Notes: generated by a model from the sequence alone, not told the origin. A stretch of 64,000 nucleotides of DNA from Actinomycetes bacterium (GCA_029777095.1 JAKOTS010000019.1:37950-101949); one strand, 5' to 3'; numbered from the stretch's first letter, positions 1-8,455 are shown. A program made the numbers and translations.

Positions 1-88
1 TCGACCGAACGATAACGACCACCACGAAGATGAAGACCGCAAGCGCGAGCACCCATCCGATCGCCGTGGGGATGAAACTGTCATTCAT
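1..88 (-). CDS. SPFH/band-7 family protein, N-terminal fragment (cut by window edge)
   Basis: Only the first 29 codons lie in the window. They encode a short polar start followed by one hydrophobic segment (AIGWVLALAVFIFVVVVIV), as in the membrane anchor of SPFH/stomatin/QmcA proteins. The ATG at 88 overlaps the stop codon of the upstream NfeD-like gene in an ATGA arrangement, so the two are probably translated together. NfeD and SPFH proteins are a well-known membrane-quality-control pair. The family call rests on the anchor plus the NfeD neighbour; the SPFH domain itself is outside the window. Confidence 0.6.
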   Translation of the reverse strand, partial: MNDSFIPTAIGWVLALAVFIFVVVVIVRS

Positions 89-567
89 GATGTTTCGGCT
101 TCCTTTGAGGGATGTTGCACCGGGGTGACGTATGCGGTCGCCCCGTCGATCGCGGCAACCGCGATGAGTGTTCCTGGATCGATGTCGGCCTCGCGCGAGC
201 GCGCGGTCCAGATGTCGCCATTGCTGAGCTTGACCTGACCGGCTAGGTGGGTGACCGTGCTGGTCACCTGCCCGCGGAGGCCGATCAGCGCCGCGACGTT
301 GGACTTTGCCGGGTCTGCACCGCGGCGAAGTCGCCGCAGCAACGGTGGTCGGAGGAACAGGATGAGCACCGCGGCGGTGAGCGCCGCGATGATCGCCTGA
401 AGCCAGATGGGAGCACCCGAGAGGTCTGCGATGAGCCCGGCAATGCCACCGATACCGAGCATCAAAAACGTGAACTCGAGGGTCAATGCTTCGATCGTGA
501 AAAAGAGCAGGATCAGCACCAACCAGCCGATCCATGCGAACTGTTCGATGGTTTGGATGAACTCCAC
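85..567 (-). CDS. NfeD-like membrane protein with C-terminal OB-fold domain
   Basis: A 160-residue protein of the short NfeD class. The N-terminal third is hydrophobic (about residues 12-45 and 55-72, two to three membrane segments with Gly-rich turns such as LGIGGIAG). Residues about 85-150 form the soluble NfeD OB-fold (LIGLRGQVTST, then a GDIWTARS strand). Family members partner SPFH proteins in membrane microdomains; the function here is inferred from that. The start is GTG at 567, preceded by a near-perfect Shine-Dalgarno AGGAGGTG. The stop overlaps the ATG of the SPFH-like gene by four bases, supporting an operon. Confidence 0.85.
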   Translation of the reverse strand: MEFIQTIEQFAWIGWLVLILLFFTIEALTLEFTFLMLGIGGIAGLIADLSGAPIWLQAIIAALTAAVLILFLRPPLLRRLRRGADPAKSNVAALIGLRGQVTSTVTHLAGQVKLSNGDIWTARSREADIDPGTLIAVAAIDGATAYVTPVQHPSKEAETS

Positions 568-650
568 AGTGCACCTCCTGTTGGGCCAAACCTAGCACGC
601 AGGGTGTGCCGCAACGCGGTGTCGAGGCACGCCATCCGCGCCGGAATTGG

Positions 651-656
651 TAGGCT
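651..656 (+). promoter_or_regulatory. Likely -10 hexamer (TAGGCT) for the SDR/peptidase unit
   Basis: TAGGCT preceded by TTGG, about 64 bases before the GTG start of the SDR gene. It matches the TANNNT -10 form used repeatedly in this window. No clear -35 was seen. Confidence 0.35.
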
Positions 657-719
657 CGAAGGGTCGCGCGAGCGGCCGTCGCGGGCCACCGCGAGTCACC
701 CAGAAGCAGGAGCACTATC

Positions 720-1481
720 GTGTCAAACCCCCTCGCCCCCGGCTCACTCAACGGCAAGCGCGTGCTCGTCACGGGCTCGTCCCGCGGCATCGGTGCAGAC
801 ACCGTCCGCTACTTCGCCGAAGCCGGCGCAGACATCGTGGTGAACTACCGCAACAAGGGCGCGCGTGCCGAGAAACTCGGCACGACCCTCCGTGAGCTCG
901 GCGGCCGCGTGATCGTCGCCGGCGCCGATCTCACCGACCCCGCCTCTGTAAAGGGCATGTTCGACACCATCGCTGGCGAGTACGGCGGCCTCGACATTCT
1001 TGTCTTGAATGCCTCCGGAGGCATGGAAGCCGGCATGGCTGAGGACTACGCCCTCACGCTCAACCGCGACGCACAATTGAACGTGCTCGATGCGGCATTG
1101 CCCCTGCTCGGCGAGGGGTCGCGCGTCGTGTTTGTGACGAGCCACCAGGCCCACTTCATTCGCACCACGCCAACGATGCCCGAGTACGAGCCGGTTGCGC
1201 TCAGCAAGCGCGCCGGCGAAGACGCGCTGCGCGAGCGGATCCCGGGTCTTGCAGAGCGCGGCATCGGCTTCACCGTCGTCTCGGGCGACATGATCGAGGG
1301 CACGATCACGGCAACGCTGCTCGAGCGGGCAAATCCGGGTGCCATCTCGGCCCGCAAAGACGCCGCCGGCAAGCTTTACAACGTCTCAGAGTTCGCAGCC
1401 GAAATCGCCGCGGCCGCGGTCGACCCAGTTCCCGAAGACAACACCCGCCTCGTCGGCGACATCACCGACTTCGCGAGCTAG
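720..1481 (+). CDS. Short-chain dehydrogenase/reductase family oxidoreductase with atypical active site
   Basis: A 253-residue SDR. The Rossmann nucleotide-binding motif TGSSRGIG is at 18-25 and the NAG-type motif reads NASGG at 97-101. The catalytic Ser is present (S141 in VTSHQ) and Lys is K163, but the usual Tyr four residues before it is V159 in VALSK; a Tyr occurs at 156. It may use an altered mechanism or be a reductase-like or binding protein. GTG start at 720 with GCAGGAG eight bases upstream. The stop is followed at once by the ribosome binding site of the S9 peptidase gene, so the two form an operon. Substrate unknown. Confidence 0.85.
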   Translation: MSNPLAPGSLNGKRVLVTGSSRGIGADTVRYFAEAGADIVVNYRNKGARAEKLGTTLRELGGRVIVAGADLTDPASVKGMFDTIAGEYGGLDILVLNASGGMEAGMAEDYALTLNRDAQLNVLDAALPLLGEGSRVVFVTSHQAHFIRTTPTMPEYEPVALSKRAGEDALRERIPGLAERGIGFTVVSGDMIEGTITATLLERANPGAISARKDAAGKLYNVSEFAAEIAAAAVDPVPEDNTRLVGDITDFAS

Positions 1482-1488
1482 GAGCAAC

Positions 1489-3489
1489 ATGCGCGCCGCC
1501 GATATTGAGAAGCTCGTTTCTGTCTCTCGTCCGGCGGTCGCGCCAGACGGAACGTTTGCGATCGCTGCCGTCTCTCGCCCCGATCTGCGGGCAAACCTTG
1601 ACGTTGGCCAGCTCTGGCGTTTCGACCTCGAGGGCAGGGCACCGGCGCGCAGGCTCACGCGTGGCGTTGCCGATCGCGCGCCCGCGCTCTCGCCCGACGG
1701 TGCGCTGATCGCATTCCTTCGCGGTGATACATCCAATAAGCCGCAGATCCATGTGATCGCGGCCGGCGGCAGCGAGCCCGTGCAGGTCACCGACCAGCCG
1801 CTCGGTGTGAGCGAGTTTGCGTGGTCGCCCGACAGCGAACGCCTTGCCTACGTCGCTCGCGTGCCCGAGCCGGGTCGGTACGGTTCGATTGAGGGTTTGG
1901 ATGCCGCAGCCGAAGCGCCGCGCCACATCACAGGCATCCGCTGGCATGCGAACGGCGTCGGCTACATCGGCGACCGTCCTGCCCACGTCTTTGTGGTGCC
2001 CGCGCCCGATGTGAACGCAGAGCCGCTGTACGCTGCGGCGCCCGCGTTGCCAGGGGAGTGGGGCACCGACGGTGAGTCGCAGGGGGTGCCGGCGGCATCC
2101 ACTCAACTGACGCACGGAACCGCCAGCTATGGCGGCGTCGTCTTCACGGCCGATGGCACCGAGGTGCTCGCGGGCGTCGACGAGATCGAAGCACGTACGC
2201 GCGATTTGCGCGCGCGCCTCGTGGCGATTTCGGTCGACGGGGGAGCGGAGCGCGAAGTGCTCTCGGTCGACGCGGGTCTCAGCGTCAACGAGATTGCCGT
2301 GCTGCCTGATGGCACGATTGCGCTGCTGGCCTCGGATGCCGGCGCCGGTGGCATCGACTTCATCGCGCCGGGCGTCGCGCTGTTCTTGCTGCGTGATGGC
2401 GTACCCGTCCAGATCACCGACCCCGAGCTCTATGACCTCGGCGAGGTTGGGAGTCACATCGGTGCGATCGGCGACGACGTGCTCGTGCAGGACCGCACCC
2501 GCGGATGCCTGCGACTCTTGCGCGTTACACGTGCCGGAGGGGTGACCGAAGTGCTCGGTGGCGACGTGGAGGTACTTGGGCACGGCGTTGCGGGCGATCG
2601 TATCGTCGCCACCATCGCCAATGCCGAGACCTTTGGCGAGATCGTTGTCATCGAGGGCGGCGCCGGCAGCGAACCGCGAACACTGACCAACTTTGGCGCA
2701 GCGCTTCGCGAGACCGGCTTGGTCGCGCCGCGAGAAATCACCGTCACCGCGCGCGACGGCGCCGAGGTGCACGGCTGGATCGCGACGCCCGCAGGGGAGG
2801 GGCCGCACCCGGTGATCCTTAACATTCACGGTGGGCCGTTCGCGCAGTACAGCGTGCACGTCTTCGATGAGACGCAGGTGCTTGTGGATGCCGGCTACGC
2901 CGTCGTGTACTGCAACCCGCGCGGCTCTGCCGGCTATGGGCGGGAGCATGGGCGAAGCATCCGCGGCGCTATGGGCACCGTCGATTACACCGACGTGTTG
3001 GATTTTCTTGAGGGTGCGCTTGCGAGCGATGTGACGCTTGACGCTGGGCGCCTCGGCATCATGGGCGGTTCATACGGCGGCTTCATGACCGCATGGGTGA
3101 TCGCGCACGATCACCGGTTCGCCGGCGCGATTGTTGAACGTGGATTCCTCGACCCCGTGTCGTTTCAGGGCACGAGCGACATCGGCTCGTTCTTCGGCGA
3201 CGAATATGCGGGGACGTCGCCCGAGGCGATGGCCGCCCAGAGCCCGATGGCCCACGCCGGAAGCGTCACGACGCCCACGCTCGTGATGCACTCGGAGCTT
3301 GATTTCCGCTGCCCCCTCGAGCAGGCGACGCGGTATTACACGGCGCTCAAGCGCGCGGATGTCGATGCCGAGATGCTGATTTTTCCGGGGGAGAACCACG
3401 AGCTCAGCAGGGGCGGACAGCCACGCCACCGCGTGCAGCGGTTTGCCGCGGTGCTCGATTGGTGGGCTCGGCGACTGCCCGTGCACTAG
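1489..3489 (+). CDS. S9 family serine peptidase (acylaminoacyl-peptidase / prolyl oligopeptidase type)
   Basis: A 666-residue protein with an N-terminal beta-propeller (about 1-400, repeats of the type SPDGALIAFLRG and SPDSERLAYVAR) and a C-terminal alpha/beta-hydrolase domain. The catalytic triad is visible: Ser528 in MGGSYGGF, Asp605 in HSELDFRCP and His637 in GENHELSRG. It should cleave short peptides or remove acylated N-terminal residues; no signal peptide is seen, so it is probably cytoplasmic. The ATG at 1489 is chosen because GGAG lies at 1481-1484 right after the SDR stop; the frame is open further upstream but only inside the SDR gene. A strong bidirectional terminator follows. Confidence 0.92.
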   Translation: MRAADIEKLVSVSRPAVAPDGTFAIAAVSRPDLRANLDVGQLWRFDLEGRAPARRLTRGVADRAPALSPDGALIAFLRGDTSNKPQIHVIAAGGSEPVQVTDQPLGVSEFAWSPDSERLAYVARVPEPGRYGSIEGLDAAAEAPRHITGIRWHANGVGYIGDRPAHVFVVPAPDVNAEPLYAAAPALPGEWGTDGESQGVPAASTQLTHGTASYGGVVFTADGTEVLAGVDEIEARTRDLRARLVAISVDGGAEREVLSVDAGLSVNEIAVLPDGTIALLASDAGAGGIDFIAPGVALFLLRDGVPVQITDPELYDLGEVGSHIGAIGDDVLVQDRTRGCLRLLRVTRAGGVTEVLGGDVEVLGHGVAGDRIVATIANAETFGEIVVIEGGAGSEPRTLTNFGAALRETGLVAPREITVTARDGAEVHGWIATPAGEGPHPVILNIHGGPFAQYSVHVFDETQVLVDAGYAVVYCNPRGSAGYGREHGRSIRGAMGTVDYTDVLDFLEGALASDVTLDAGRLGIMGGSYGGFMTAWVIAHDHRFAGAIVERGFLDPVSFQGTSDIGSFFGDEYAGTSPEAMAAQSPMAHAGSVTTPTLVMHSELDFRCPLEQATRYYTALKRADVDAEMLIFPGENHELSRGGQPRHRVQRFAAVLDWWARRLPVH

Positions 3490-3511
3490 GTTAGCTGCCG
3501 CACGCCGCACA

Positions 3512-3569
3512 AAAAACCGCAGGCCAACCCGTAGATTCTTATGAAATCAGGGGTTGACCTGCGGTTTTT
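3512..3569. terminator. Bidirectional rho-independent terminator
   Basis: A 19-base inverted repeat (3512-3530 and 3551-3569) with a single G-T mismatch and a 20-base loop, bounded by A-rich and T-rich runs. It sits between the convergent S9 peptidase (+) and HdeD-like (-) genes and can stop transcription in both directions. Confidence 0.9.
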
Positions 3570-3592
3570 ACGCGGTGATAACGCGCCTTCGG

Positions 3593-4153
3593 CTACGCCT
3601 TCTTGCCGAAACTGAATGCGCGAATGATCTGCAAGATGCCGAGCACGACCAGCGCGATTCCCAGCAACCACCAGAGCGCAACGGCGCCCAGGAGCGGGGA
3701 GAAGCAGAGGACGCCACCGGCGATGATGCTGATGATCGCGAAGAAGATCGAGAAGCCCTTGGATGACGAGTCGCCCAGTGTGGTCAGCGCCACGATGCCT
3801 TCGATGATCCACATGATTCCCACCATCACGCCGAGGAAGACGGCGAGCCAGGCGGTCGTGAGGACGAGGTTTGTGAACGCCAGGATGCCGGCGATGATGA
3901 ACACGAGGCCGAGGACGATGTGGCCGACGCGCGCCCATCCGCCCATTGCCTTGGCGAAGATGCCGAGACCGGCATACACGAGTCCGCCGACGACGGCGTA
4001 GATCGCGATGATTGCCGCGACGACCATTGCGGTCTTGTTGGGCCAAACGAGAACGAGAATTCCAACGATGAGGGCGATAACGCCGCCGACACCGAGTGCG
4101 GTGCGAATCCCGTTTGTGACGGGGCTCGCAGTGGGAGCGTTTGTAGTGGACAT
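3593..4153 (-). CDS. HdeD/DUF308-family membrane protein
   Basis: A 186-residue, very hydrophobic protein with about six membrane segments in three pairs (for example ALGVGGVIALIVGILVLVWP near residue 20, and LVFIIAGILAFTNLVLTTAW near 85). The repeated Val/Ile-Gly-rich helices and the FxxGI and WxxxGI spacing fit the HdeD/DUF308 family, linked to acid stress in enterobacteria but of unknown role in actinobacteria. ATG at 4153 with SD AGAAGGGTGA. Monocistronic: the bidirectional terminator follows its stop and 237 bases separate it from the gene upstream. Confidence 0.85.
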   Translation of the reverse strand: MSTTNAPTASPVTNGIRTALGVGGVIALIVGILVLVWPNKTAMVVAAIIAIYAVVGGLVYAGLGIFAKAMGGWARVGHIVLGLVFIIAGILAFTNLVLTTAWLAVFLGVMVGIMWIIEGIVALTTLGDSSSKGFSIFFAIISIIAGGVLCFSPLLGAVALWWLLGIALVVLGILQIIRAFSFGKKA

Positions 4154-4335
4154 GATTCACCCTTCTGAGAATCAACTGTGAAGTTGCGGTCTAAGGTTAG
4201 GGCACATTTGCGGCGCGCAGAAGCCACCCCGCGGGTCGCACCGACGGTGTTTCCAGAAATTCACCCGGCACTTCATCCGCGCGGCGCCCGAACCCGTGTT
4301 TACAGCCGCGGATTCTGGCGTCTTACCGCTTGCTG

Positions 4336-4349
4336 ATAATGCACATTAT
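4336..4349. promoter_or_regulatory. AT-rich palindrome, possible operator
   Basis: ATAATG-CA-CATTAT in the 237-base gap (4154-4390) between the HdeD-like gene and the TDT transporter. It is the most AT-rich spot of the gap and a perfect 6+6 inverted repeat. It could be a regulator site or part of a stem after the transporter gene. Nothing else was recognised in the gap. Confidence 0.25.
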
Positions 4350-4390
4350 GTCAGTTCAGAATTGCGGAACGCTTCCCCGACTCTGTCGCC

Positions 4391-5479
4391 TTATGAACGC
4401 AGCCCGCGAATCGTCCGTGACAGCACGCCGACGATGTGCCGAAGCATCCCGAGAAACACAATCGCCCACACCACAACCGCGATGATGAGCGTGATGTTGC
4501 CGATCGATTCGACGAGCGGCAACGATTCGACCCGCCCGAGGTTGATTGACGCGACCGCGAACATCCCGATCGGAAAAACGATGGACCAGAGCGCCGCCAC
4601 GTAGCCCAACGGAATCTTGTGCATCACGTGTCGCCACACGCCCGCGCCGATGAGCAGCGGAATAAGCCACACGCAGAAACTCCAGAAGACGACGATGGTC
4701 CCGCCGATCAGCGTGCGCGTCGCATCGATCATCGGGGTCGACTGCATGTCGACGATGTTGGTGCCGGCGACCACCGCGATCGCCATCGCGCCCATCGCCA
4801 CCCAAAATGGGGGCTCGAACTCACGCGGCGTGATGCCGAAGTGGATGATGCGCAGCAGGACGAGCAACGCGACGCCGGCATAGATGGCGACCCCGACCGT
4901 CCACGACAGCACGGCGAGGATGCTGATCCACTCCGCATCCTCAGCAAAAAGGGGTTGCACCTGCGCCATGCCAATTGCGAGCGACTGGCTCGCCACTGCC
5001 CAGACGAACCAGGTACCGTTCGTGCGCGCCAGGATCGGTCTGCCGTCGCGAGTCATGAATACCTGCCATGGCAGCAGGTAGCCGAACACAAACCACAACA
5101 CCGCACCAAAAAACAGCAGCGGCACCGCAATGCTCCCCAGGCCTTCTTGCAGCAGCCGGACCGCGAGCACATCGGTACCCGCAACGACCGTGAAGTACGC
5201 GAATGCCGTTTCGGGATCGCGGAAGTCGTGCAGCATGGCGCTTCGATGCGTGACCGCCCGCCAGATGTACAGCACCCAGAGCACCACGAACGAGGCCGCT
5301 GTGAGCCAAAGCAGCACCCTAGACAGCACGACGATACCCCCGAGATCGAGCCCGATCGAGACGATTCCGGTGGCCATGACGAGCGCAAAATAGCCGGGCG
5401 AGAGGTGCTCGATTTCGGCTCTCAGCGCCGGCCCGCGAGCTGCCTGTCGTTTCGCGTCCGGCTCACTGAGTTCTTGCAT
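4391..5479 (-). CDS. TDT-family (TehA/SLAC1-like) transporter
   Basis: A 362-residue integral membrane protein with about ten helices. The opening HLSPGYFALVMATGIVSIG is the typical start of the TDT family (tellurite resistance TehA, malate permease Mae1, plant SLAC1), which conducts dicarboxylates or anions. A short hydrophilic N-terminus (about 28 residues) precedes helix 1. The substrate cannot be read from the sequence. Start ATG at 5479, eight bases after the SGNH hydrolase stop; a TAACCT hexamer five bases before the ATG could also provide a leaderless promoter of its own. Confidence 0.85.
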   Translation of the reverse strand: MQELSEPDAKRQAARGPALRAEIEHLSPGYFALVMATGIVSIGLDLGGIVVLSRVLLWLTAASFVVLWVLYIWRAVTHRSAMLHDFRDPETAFAYFTVVAGTDVLAVRLLQEGLGSIAVPLLFFGAVLWFVFGYLLPWQVFMTRDGRPILARTNGTWFVWAVASQSLAIGMAQVQPLFAEDAEWISILAVLSWTVGVAIYAGVALLVLLRIIHFGITPREFEPPFWVAMGAMAIAVVAGTNIVDMQSTPMIDATRTLIGGTIVVFWSFCVWLIPLLIGAGVWRHVMHKIPLGYVAALWSIVFPIGMFAVASINLGRVESLPLVESIGNITLIIAVVVWAIVFLGMLRHIVGVLSRTIRGLRS

Positions 5480-5484
5480 ACTTC

Positions 5485-5490
5485 AGGTTA
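5485..5490 (-). promoter_or_regulatory. Possible -10 hexamer (TAACCT) for the TDT transporter
   Basis: TAACCT ends five bases before the ATG at 5479 and overlaps the stop codon of the upstream SGNH gene. The ribosome binding site is weak, so a leaderless transcript is possible. Confidence 0.35.
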
Positions 5491-6474
5491 GGCAGAATGG
5501 CGTTCGTGCGGCGGCTTGCTACGGAGCCGTCCGACCGGTGGGTCCATCGCGGTTGCGCTTTCTGCCGCGGTGAGCCGGGCGCCCGCAATGCGCGACGCGC
5601 GAAATGCCCACCACGCAAGTGGATGCCGGTTGCCCCGGTGGTACACGCGATGCGGTGCCGGTCGACCTTTGCCGCCGGCCACACCGACCGCGGCACACAA
5701 GCTGGGCAAGATGGCGCGCGCCGCCTCTGCGTACCCCTCATCAGATGGATGCAGGTGGTCACGCTCGGAGAACAGCTCTGGGGTCTTTCGAAACAGTGTG
5801 CCGAGCGTGTCTGCGAGCGAAACAGATCTGCCGCCTTCGCGGAGCACCACGAATGCTTGGCTCGTCGCGAGCAGCCGGCACCACCAGTGCAAGAAAAACC
5901 GCAGCGGTTCAAAAATTGGATGCACGGCACCCAGGTCGGCACACGTCGCGACAATGACTTGGGAGCCTCTCCCCCGCAGCTCGCGCACCACCTCCATCAA
6001 CGGAATCAGCGAGTCTGTGAGGCGACGCCCGTGCATGACGTCGTTGACACCGATGATGATGAGCACAACATCTGGCGTGCTCAGTGTGTGCAGCCGCACC
6101 AGCTGGGTGATCAGGCCGGTGCTCTCGGCCCCCACTTCGGCCACATTCGTCAGGTCGACGGGGCGACCGGATGCCTCAGACAACTCTTTCGCCAAGAGCA
6201 CGCCGGGTGCGAAGTCAGGGTCTTTTGCGCCGTAACCGACAGCGAGCGAGTCCCCCATCACCCCAAACCGAATCGGTGCGCCCGCTCGCTCGGCGCCGTA
6301 CACCCCGCTGTGCGGAAACACCGATCTCATTCGGGTGGGCACCAGCCGCTCGCGAGCGATCAAGGCCTCCGCCGCCATCACCGCCCCGAGTGTCAGAACG
6401 CTGACGACCGTCGAGACCGTGACCACCAACGTGTCGCGTGCGAGCCGTCGTTCGCTACGGGTGATTTTGGCCAT
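5488..6474 (-). CDS. Membrane-anchored SGNH/GDSL hydrolase
   Basis: A 328-residue protein with one N-terminal membrane segment (about 15-38) followed by an SGNH hydrolase domain. Block I is GVMGDSLAVGYG with catalytic Ser76; block III is GVND with Asn144; block V is RDHLHPS with Asp239 and His242. Such enzymes are esterases or lipases acting on cell-envelope esters; the substrate here is unknown. The start is set at ATG 6474 (MAKITRSE) because an AGGGGGG ribosome binding site lies seven bases upstream; an in-frame ATG 33 bases further up lacks one. It may share a transcript with the downstream TDT transporter. Confidence 0.85.
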   Translation of the reverse strand: MAKITRSERRLARDTLVVTVSTVVSVLTLGAVMAAEALIARERLVPTRMRSVFPHSGVYGAERAGAPIRFGVMGDSLAVGYGAKDPDFAPGVLLAKELSEASGRPVDLTNVAEVGAESTGLITQLVRLHTLSTPDVVLIIIGVNDVMHGRRLTDSLIPLMEVVRELRGRGSQVIVATCADLGAVHPIFEPLRFFLHWWCRLLATSQAFVVLREGGRSVSLADTLGTLFRKTPELFSERDHLHPSDEGYAEAARAILPSLCAAVGVAGGKGRPAPHRVYHRGNRHPLAWWAFRASRIAGARLTAAESATAMDPPVGRLRSKPPHERHSA

Positions 6475-6555
6475 GATGTCCCCCCCTGCTTCATTGCCAG
6501 GAACCATTTGATCGTCAGCGTACGCCCAACCTCAGACGCGGAGGCGAATCTCGTC

Positions 6556-6849
6556 TCAGCCGTTTCGCGCGACCCGCCGGTTGTGCGTCGCGATTGACAA
6601 CAGTGCCGCCCCCGGACCCGCAAGCACGAGCAAAAAGGGCCAGTACCAGCCGGTCGTACCAAGCAGAACGGCGCCAATCACCAGCAGCGCCGCACCGAGC
6701 GCTCTCAGCGAAGTCGAGCCCAGCGGGCGCACCTGGGCGTTCCGCCAATACGGGATCTTGGTCGACGGGTTTGCACGCAGCGTCATACCGAGGGCGCGTT
6801 GGAATAGCAGCATCCCGAGCAGTGCCGTGAGCCCACCGAATACCGTCAT
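6556..6849 (-). CDS. Small two-helix membrane protein of unknown function
   Basis: 97 residues with a hydrophobic N-terminal stretch (FGGLTALLGMLLFQRALG), a basic middle and a second pair of hydrophobic segments (LGAALLVIGAVLLGTTGWYW, FLLVLAGPGAALLS), ending in the basic tail RRVARNG. No family recognised. The ATG at 6849 has TAATCT exactly six bases upstream, suggesting a leaderless transcript. The DUF1254 gene ends 22 bases upstream, so it may also be read with that set. Confidence 0.65.
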   Translation of the reverse strand: MTVFGGLTALLGMLLFQRALGMTLRANPSTKIPYWRNAQVRPLGSTSLRALGAALLVIGAVLLGTTGWYWPFLLVLAGPGAALLSIATHNRRVARNG

Positions 6850-6855
6850 CGTTCG

Positions 6856-6861
6856 AGATTA
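6856..6861 (-). promoter_or_regulatory. -10 hexamer TAATCT of a likely leaderless promoter
   Basis: TAATCT, six bases, then the ATG at 6849 of the small membrane protein gene. No Shine-Dalgarno sequence lies between. Confidence 0.5.
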
Positions 6862-6871
6862 TCGCGTTTGA

Positions 6872-7561
6872 TCAGGATGCCTCGGCCCGCGGCCCTCCGC
6901 CTTTGAGGTCAGGCGGCGAGAGCTCGAACTGCCGCGCAAGTGCGTACGCCGCGCCCCGATCTCGTTCATCGACGACGAATACCCGGCCGATGAGCAGTGC
7001 CGCGTGATGCGGTACATCAATCCGGATCATGCCTGCGGGCGTATCGCCGTTCCATCCCTGCGCGCTGAGAAAGAACGCACCGGCGGCGCTTCCTGTGGTG
7101 CGCGTGCCGACATAGGCAAAGTTTGCGCCGCTCCGCGGATCGGTGAACTGAATGCTGTAGTAGCGATGCTCCATTGCCGGCACATGCAGCACCCGCGGGC
7201 CGGGCTTCACATCAAGCCAGCCACAGAGGTAGAGCACATCATCGGTGCCGGTAGCCAGCACGCTGCCAGAAGTCGCAGACTGGGACGAACTCAGGGGAAC
7301 AGCGTAGAGCGTGTTCACCGGAATGGGACCGCCGCCCATCCCCCGCTTCGTAAAAATGCGTTTGAACCCACCGACGGTGATTCGCGGCCAGAAGAAGATG
7401 AAGATTGCGGTGCCAACTACCCACACGGGCACGGCCACCGACACGAGCAGGATGATCGACGAGGGTCCGCCGCTTGCGAGTCGCTGGACGATCACCCAGG
7501 CGAAAATCATCATGATCACGATGGTGACCAGCACGCCGTGCTTGAGGATGAGACGGTTCAC
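6872..7561 (-). CDS. DUF1254 domain protein (half of a split DUF1254/DUF1214 system)
   Basis: 229 residues. Two hydrophobic segments at about 9-27 and 36-58 anchor it; the rest is a DUF1254 domain, recognised by the YYSIQFTDP motif, the nearby FAYVGTRTTG and the PRVLHVPAMEHRYY strand. In many bacteria DUF1254 is fused N-terminally to DUF1214 in one secreted or periplasmic protein of unknown function. Here the DUF1214 part is a separate gene immediately upstream, overlapping by ATGA (7558-7561), so the two products probably work together. The C-terminus is Gly/Pro-rich. Confidence 0.8.
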   Translation of the reverse strand: MNRLILKHGVLVTIVIMMIFAWVIVQRLASGGPSSIILLVSVAVPVWVVGTAIFIFFWPRITVGGFKRIFTKRGMGGGPIPVNTLYAVPLSSSQSATSGSVLATGTDDVLYLCGWLDVKPGPRVLHVPAMEHRYYSIQFTDPRSGANFAYVGTRTTGSAAGAFFLSAQGWNGDTPAGMIRIDVPHHAALLIGRVFVVDERDRGAAYALARQFELSPPDLKGGGPRAEAS

Positions 7562-8163
7562 GGCCGCCGCTCAACAACCGAAGGCAGCTGGTAGGAACCA
7601 TCGAGGATGGCCGGGCCCGGCAGGTAGGCACGCAGCATCAGCTTGAACCGGCCGGATGGTGTGGGCAGCCAGTTCGTGCCCAGCTCCACTGTTTCATACG
7701 CCTGCAGCAGGATGTCGACGGAGCCGTCGGCATTCGGCACCAAGCCGGCGCGGCTGTCTACGCTCGCACGGCCAGACGCTCCAGCAACGATGTAACCGGC
7801 GGTGTCCGTCGCGGTGAGCGACCAGAAGGCACTGTGTGGTGGCAGCTGGCCGGGCGGAAAGTGCAGGCAGTAGGTGTGGGCGCCCCGCAACAACTCCCCT
7901 GCCGCATCGCGGGTCGCCGTCCAATAGGCGGCCTCTTCGAAGACGTTCACAACGGGGAGAGCCTTTTGCAGCGCGGCGCGCACGACAATCCCGTTGCCGG
8001 GTTGCCCGGCCCCGCGGATCGAGCTCCAGCCGTTAACCGTCGTGGTCTGGCTGCGTGCGACAGCGTTCAACACCACGACCGCGGTCAAGTACCCAAACGC
8101 CAGGCCCATGATCAGCCCTTGCACAATGCCGGAGCCCGCCACCCACGCGAAGAAGGCGCTCAT
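7558..8163 (-). CDS. DUF1214 domain protein
   Basis: 201 residues with one membrane segment (about 10-34) and a DUF1214 domain: FPPGQLPPHSAFWSLTATD in the middle, then the typical end NWLPTPSGRF, LRAYLP, and LDGSYQLPSVV. It is the usual C-terminal partner of DUF1254, encoded here as its own gene and placed upstream. ATG at 8163. Its stop overlaps the DUF1254 start by four bases. The 63-residue membrane protein gene ends 13 bases before it, which suggests a three-gene operon. Confidence 0.8.
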   Translation of the reverse strand: MSAFFAWVAGSGIVQGLIMGLAFGYLTAVVVLNAVARSQTTTVNGWSSIRGAGQPGNGIVVRAALQKALPVVNVFEEAAYWTATRDAAGELLRGAHTYCLHFPPGQLPPHSAFWSLTATDTAGYIVAGASGRASVDSRAGLVPNADGSVDILLQAYETVELGTNWLPTPSGRFKLMLRAYLPGPAILDGSYQLPSVVERRP

Positions 8164-8176
8164 GCCGCAACCCGCG

Positions 8177-8368
8177 TCACAGCGCGCCGATCCGGAGCAG
8201 CACCACGACCGTCACGATCACGGCGACAGAAAGGAGCAGAATCGACCACCCCTGCCAAGTCGCCGGGTGCCAGCCCACGCCCACCCCATTGCGACGGAAC
8301 CAGGGCCGGTGCTGCTTGCCTGCCGCGCTCTTGACATTGCTGGGCGGCTGAGGTGTGTCAGTGGACAT
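8177..8368 (-). CDS. Small single-pass membrane protein
   Basis: 63 residues: a hydrophilic N-terminal half rich in Pro, Lys and Arg, then one membrane helix (WSILLLSVAVIVTVVVLLRI) at the C-terminus. No family recognised. ATG at 8368 with GGGAG about seven bases upstream. It is probably the first gene of the set with DUF1214 and DUF1254, since only 8 bases of non-coding DNA follow its stop before the next start region. The tail-anchored shape could suit a small accessory subunit. Confidence 0.65.
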   Translation of the reverse strand: MSTDTPQPPSNVKSAAGKQHRPWFRRNGVGVGWHPATWQGWSILLLSVAVIVTVVVLLRIGAL

Positions 8369-8455
8369 CTGCGTTCTCCCATCGCCGCGGCCGCGGGCCA
8401 GCGAAGCACACCCGCGGTGAAAAGCTACGCGCGCAACCGCAAAATCTCTATGGGT

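Noticed and set aside
247..843. Plus-strand ORF of 198 codons opposite the NfeD gene
   Set aside because: Antisense to a recognised NfeD-like protein with a strong Shine-Dalgarno; the product is charged low complexity and runs into the SDR gene.
1462..2949. Minus-strand ORF of 495 codons opposite the S9 peptidase
   Set aside because: The plus-strand gene has a complete catalytic triad; the antisense product has no family features.
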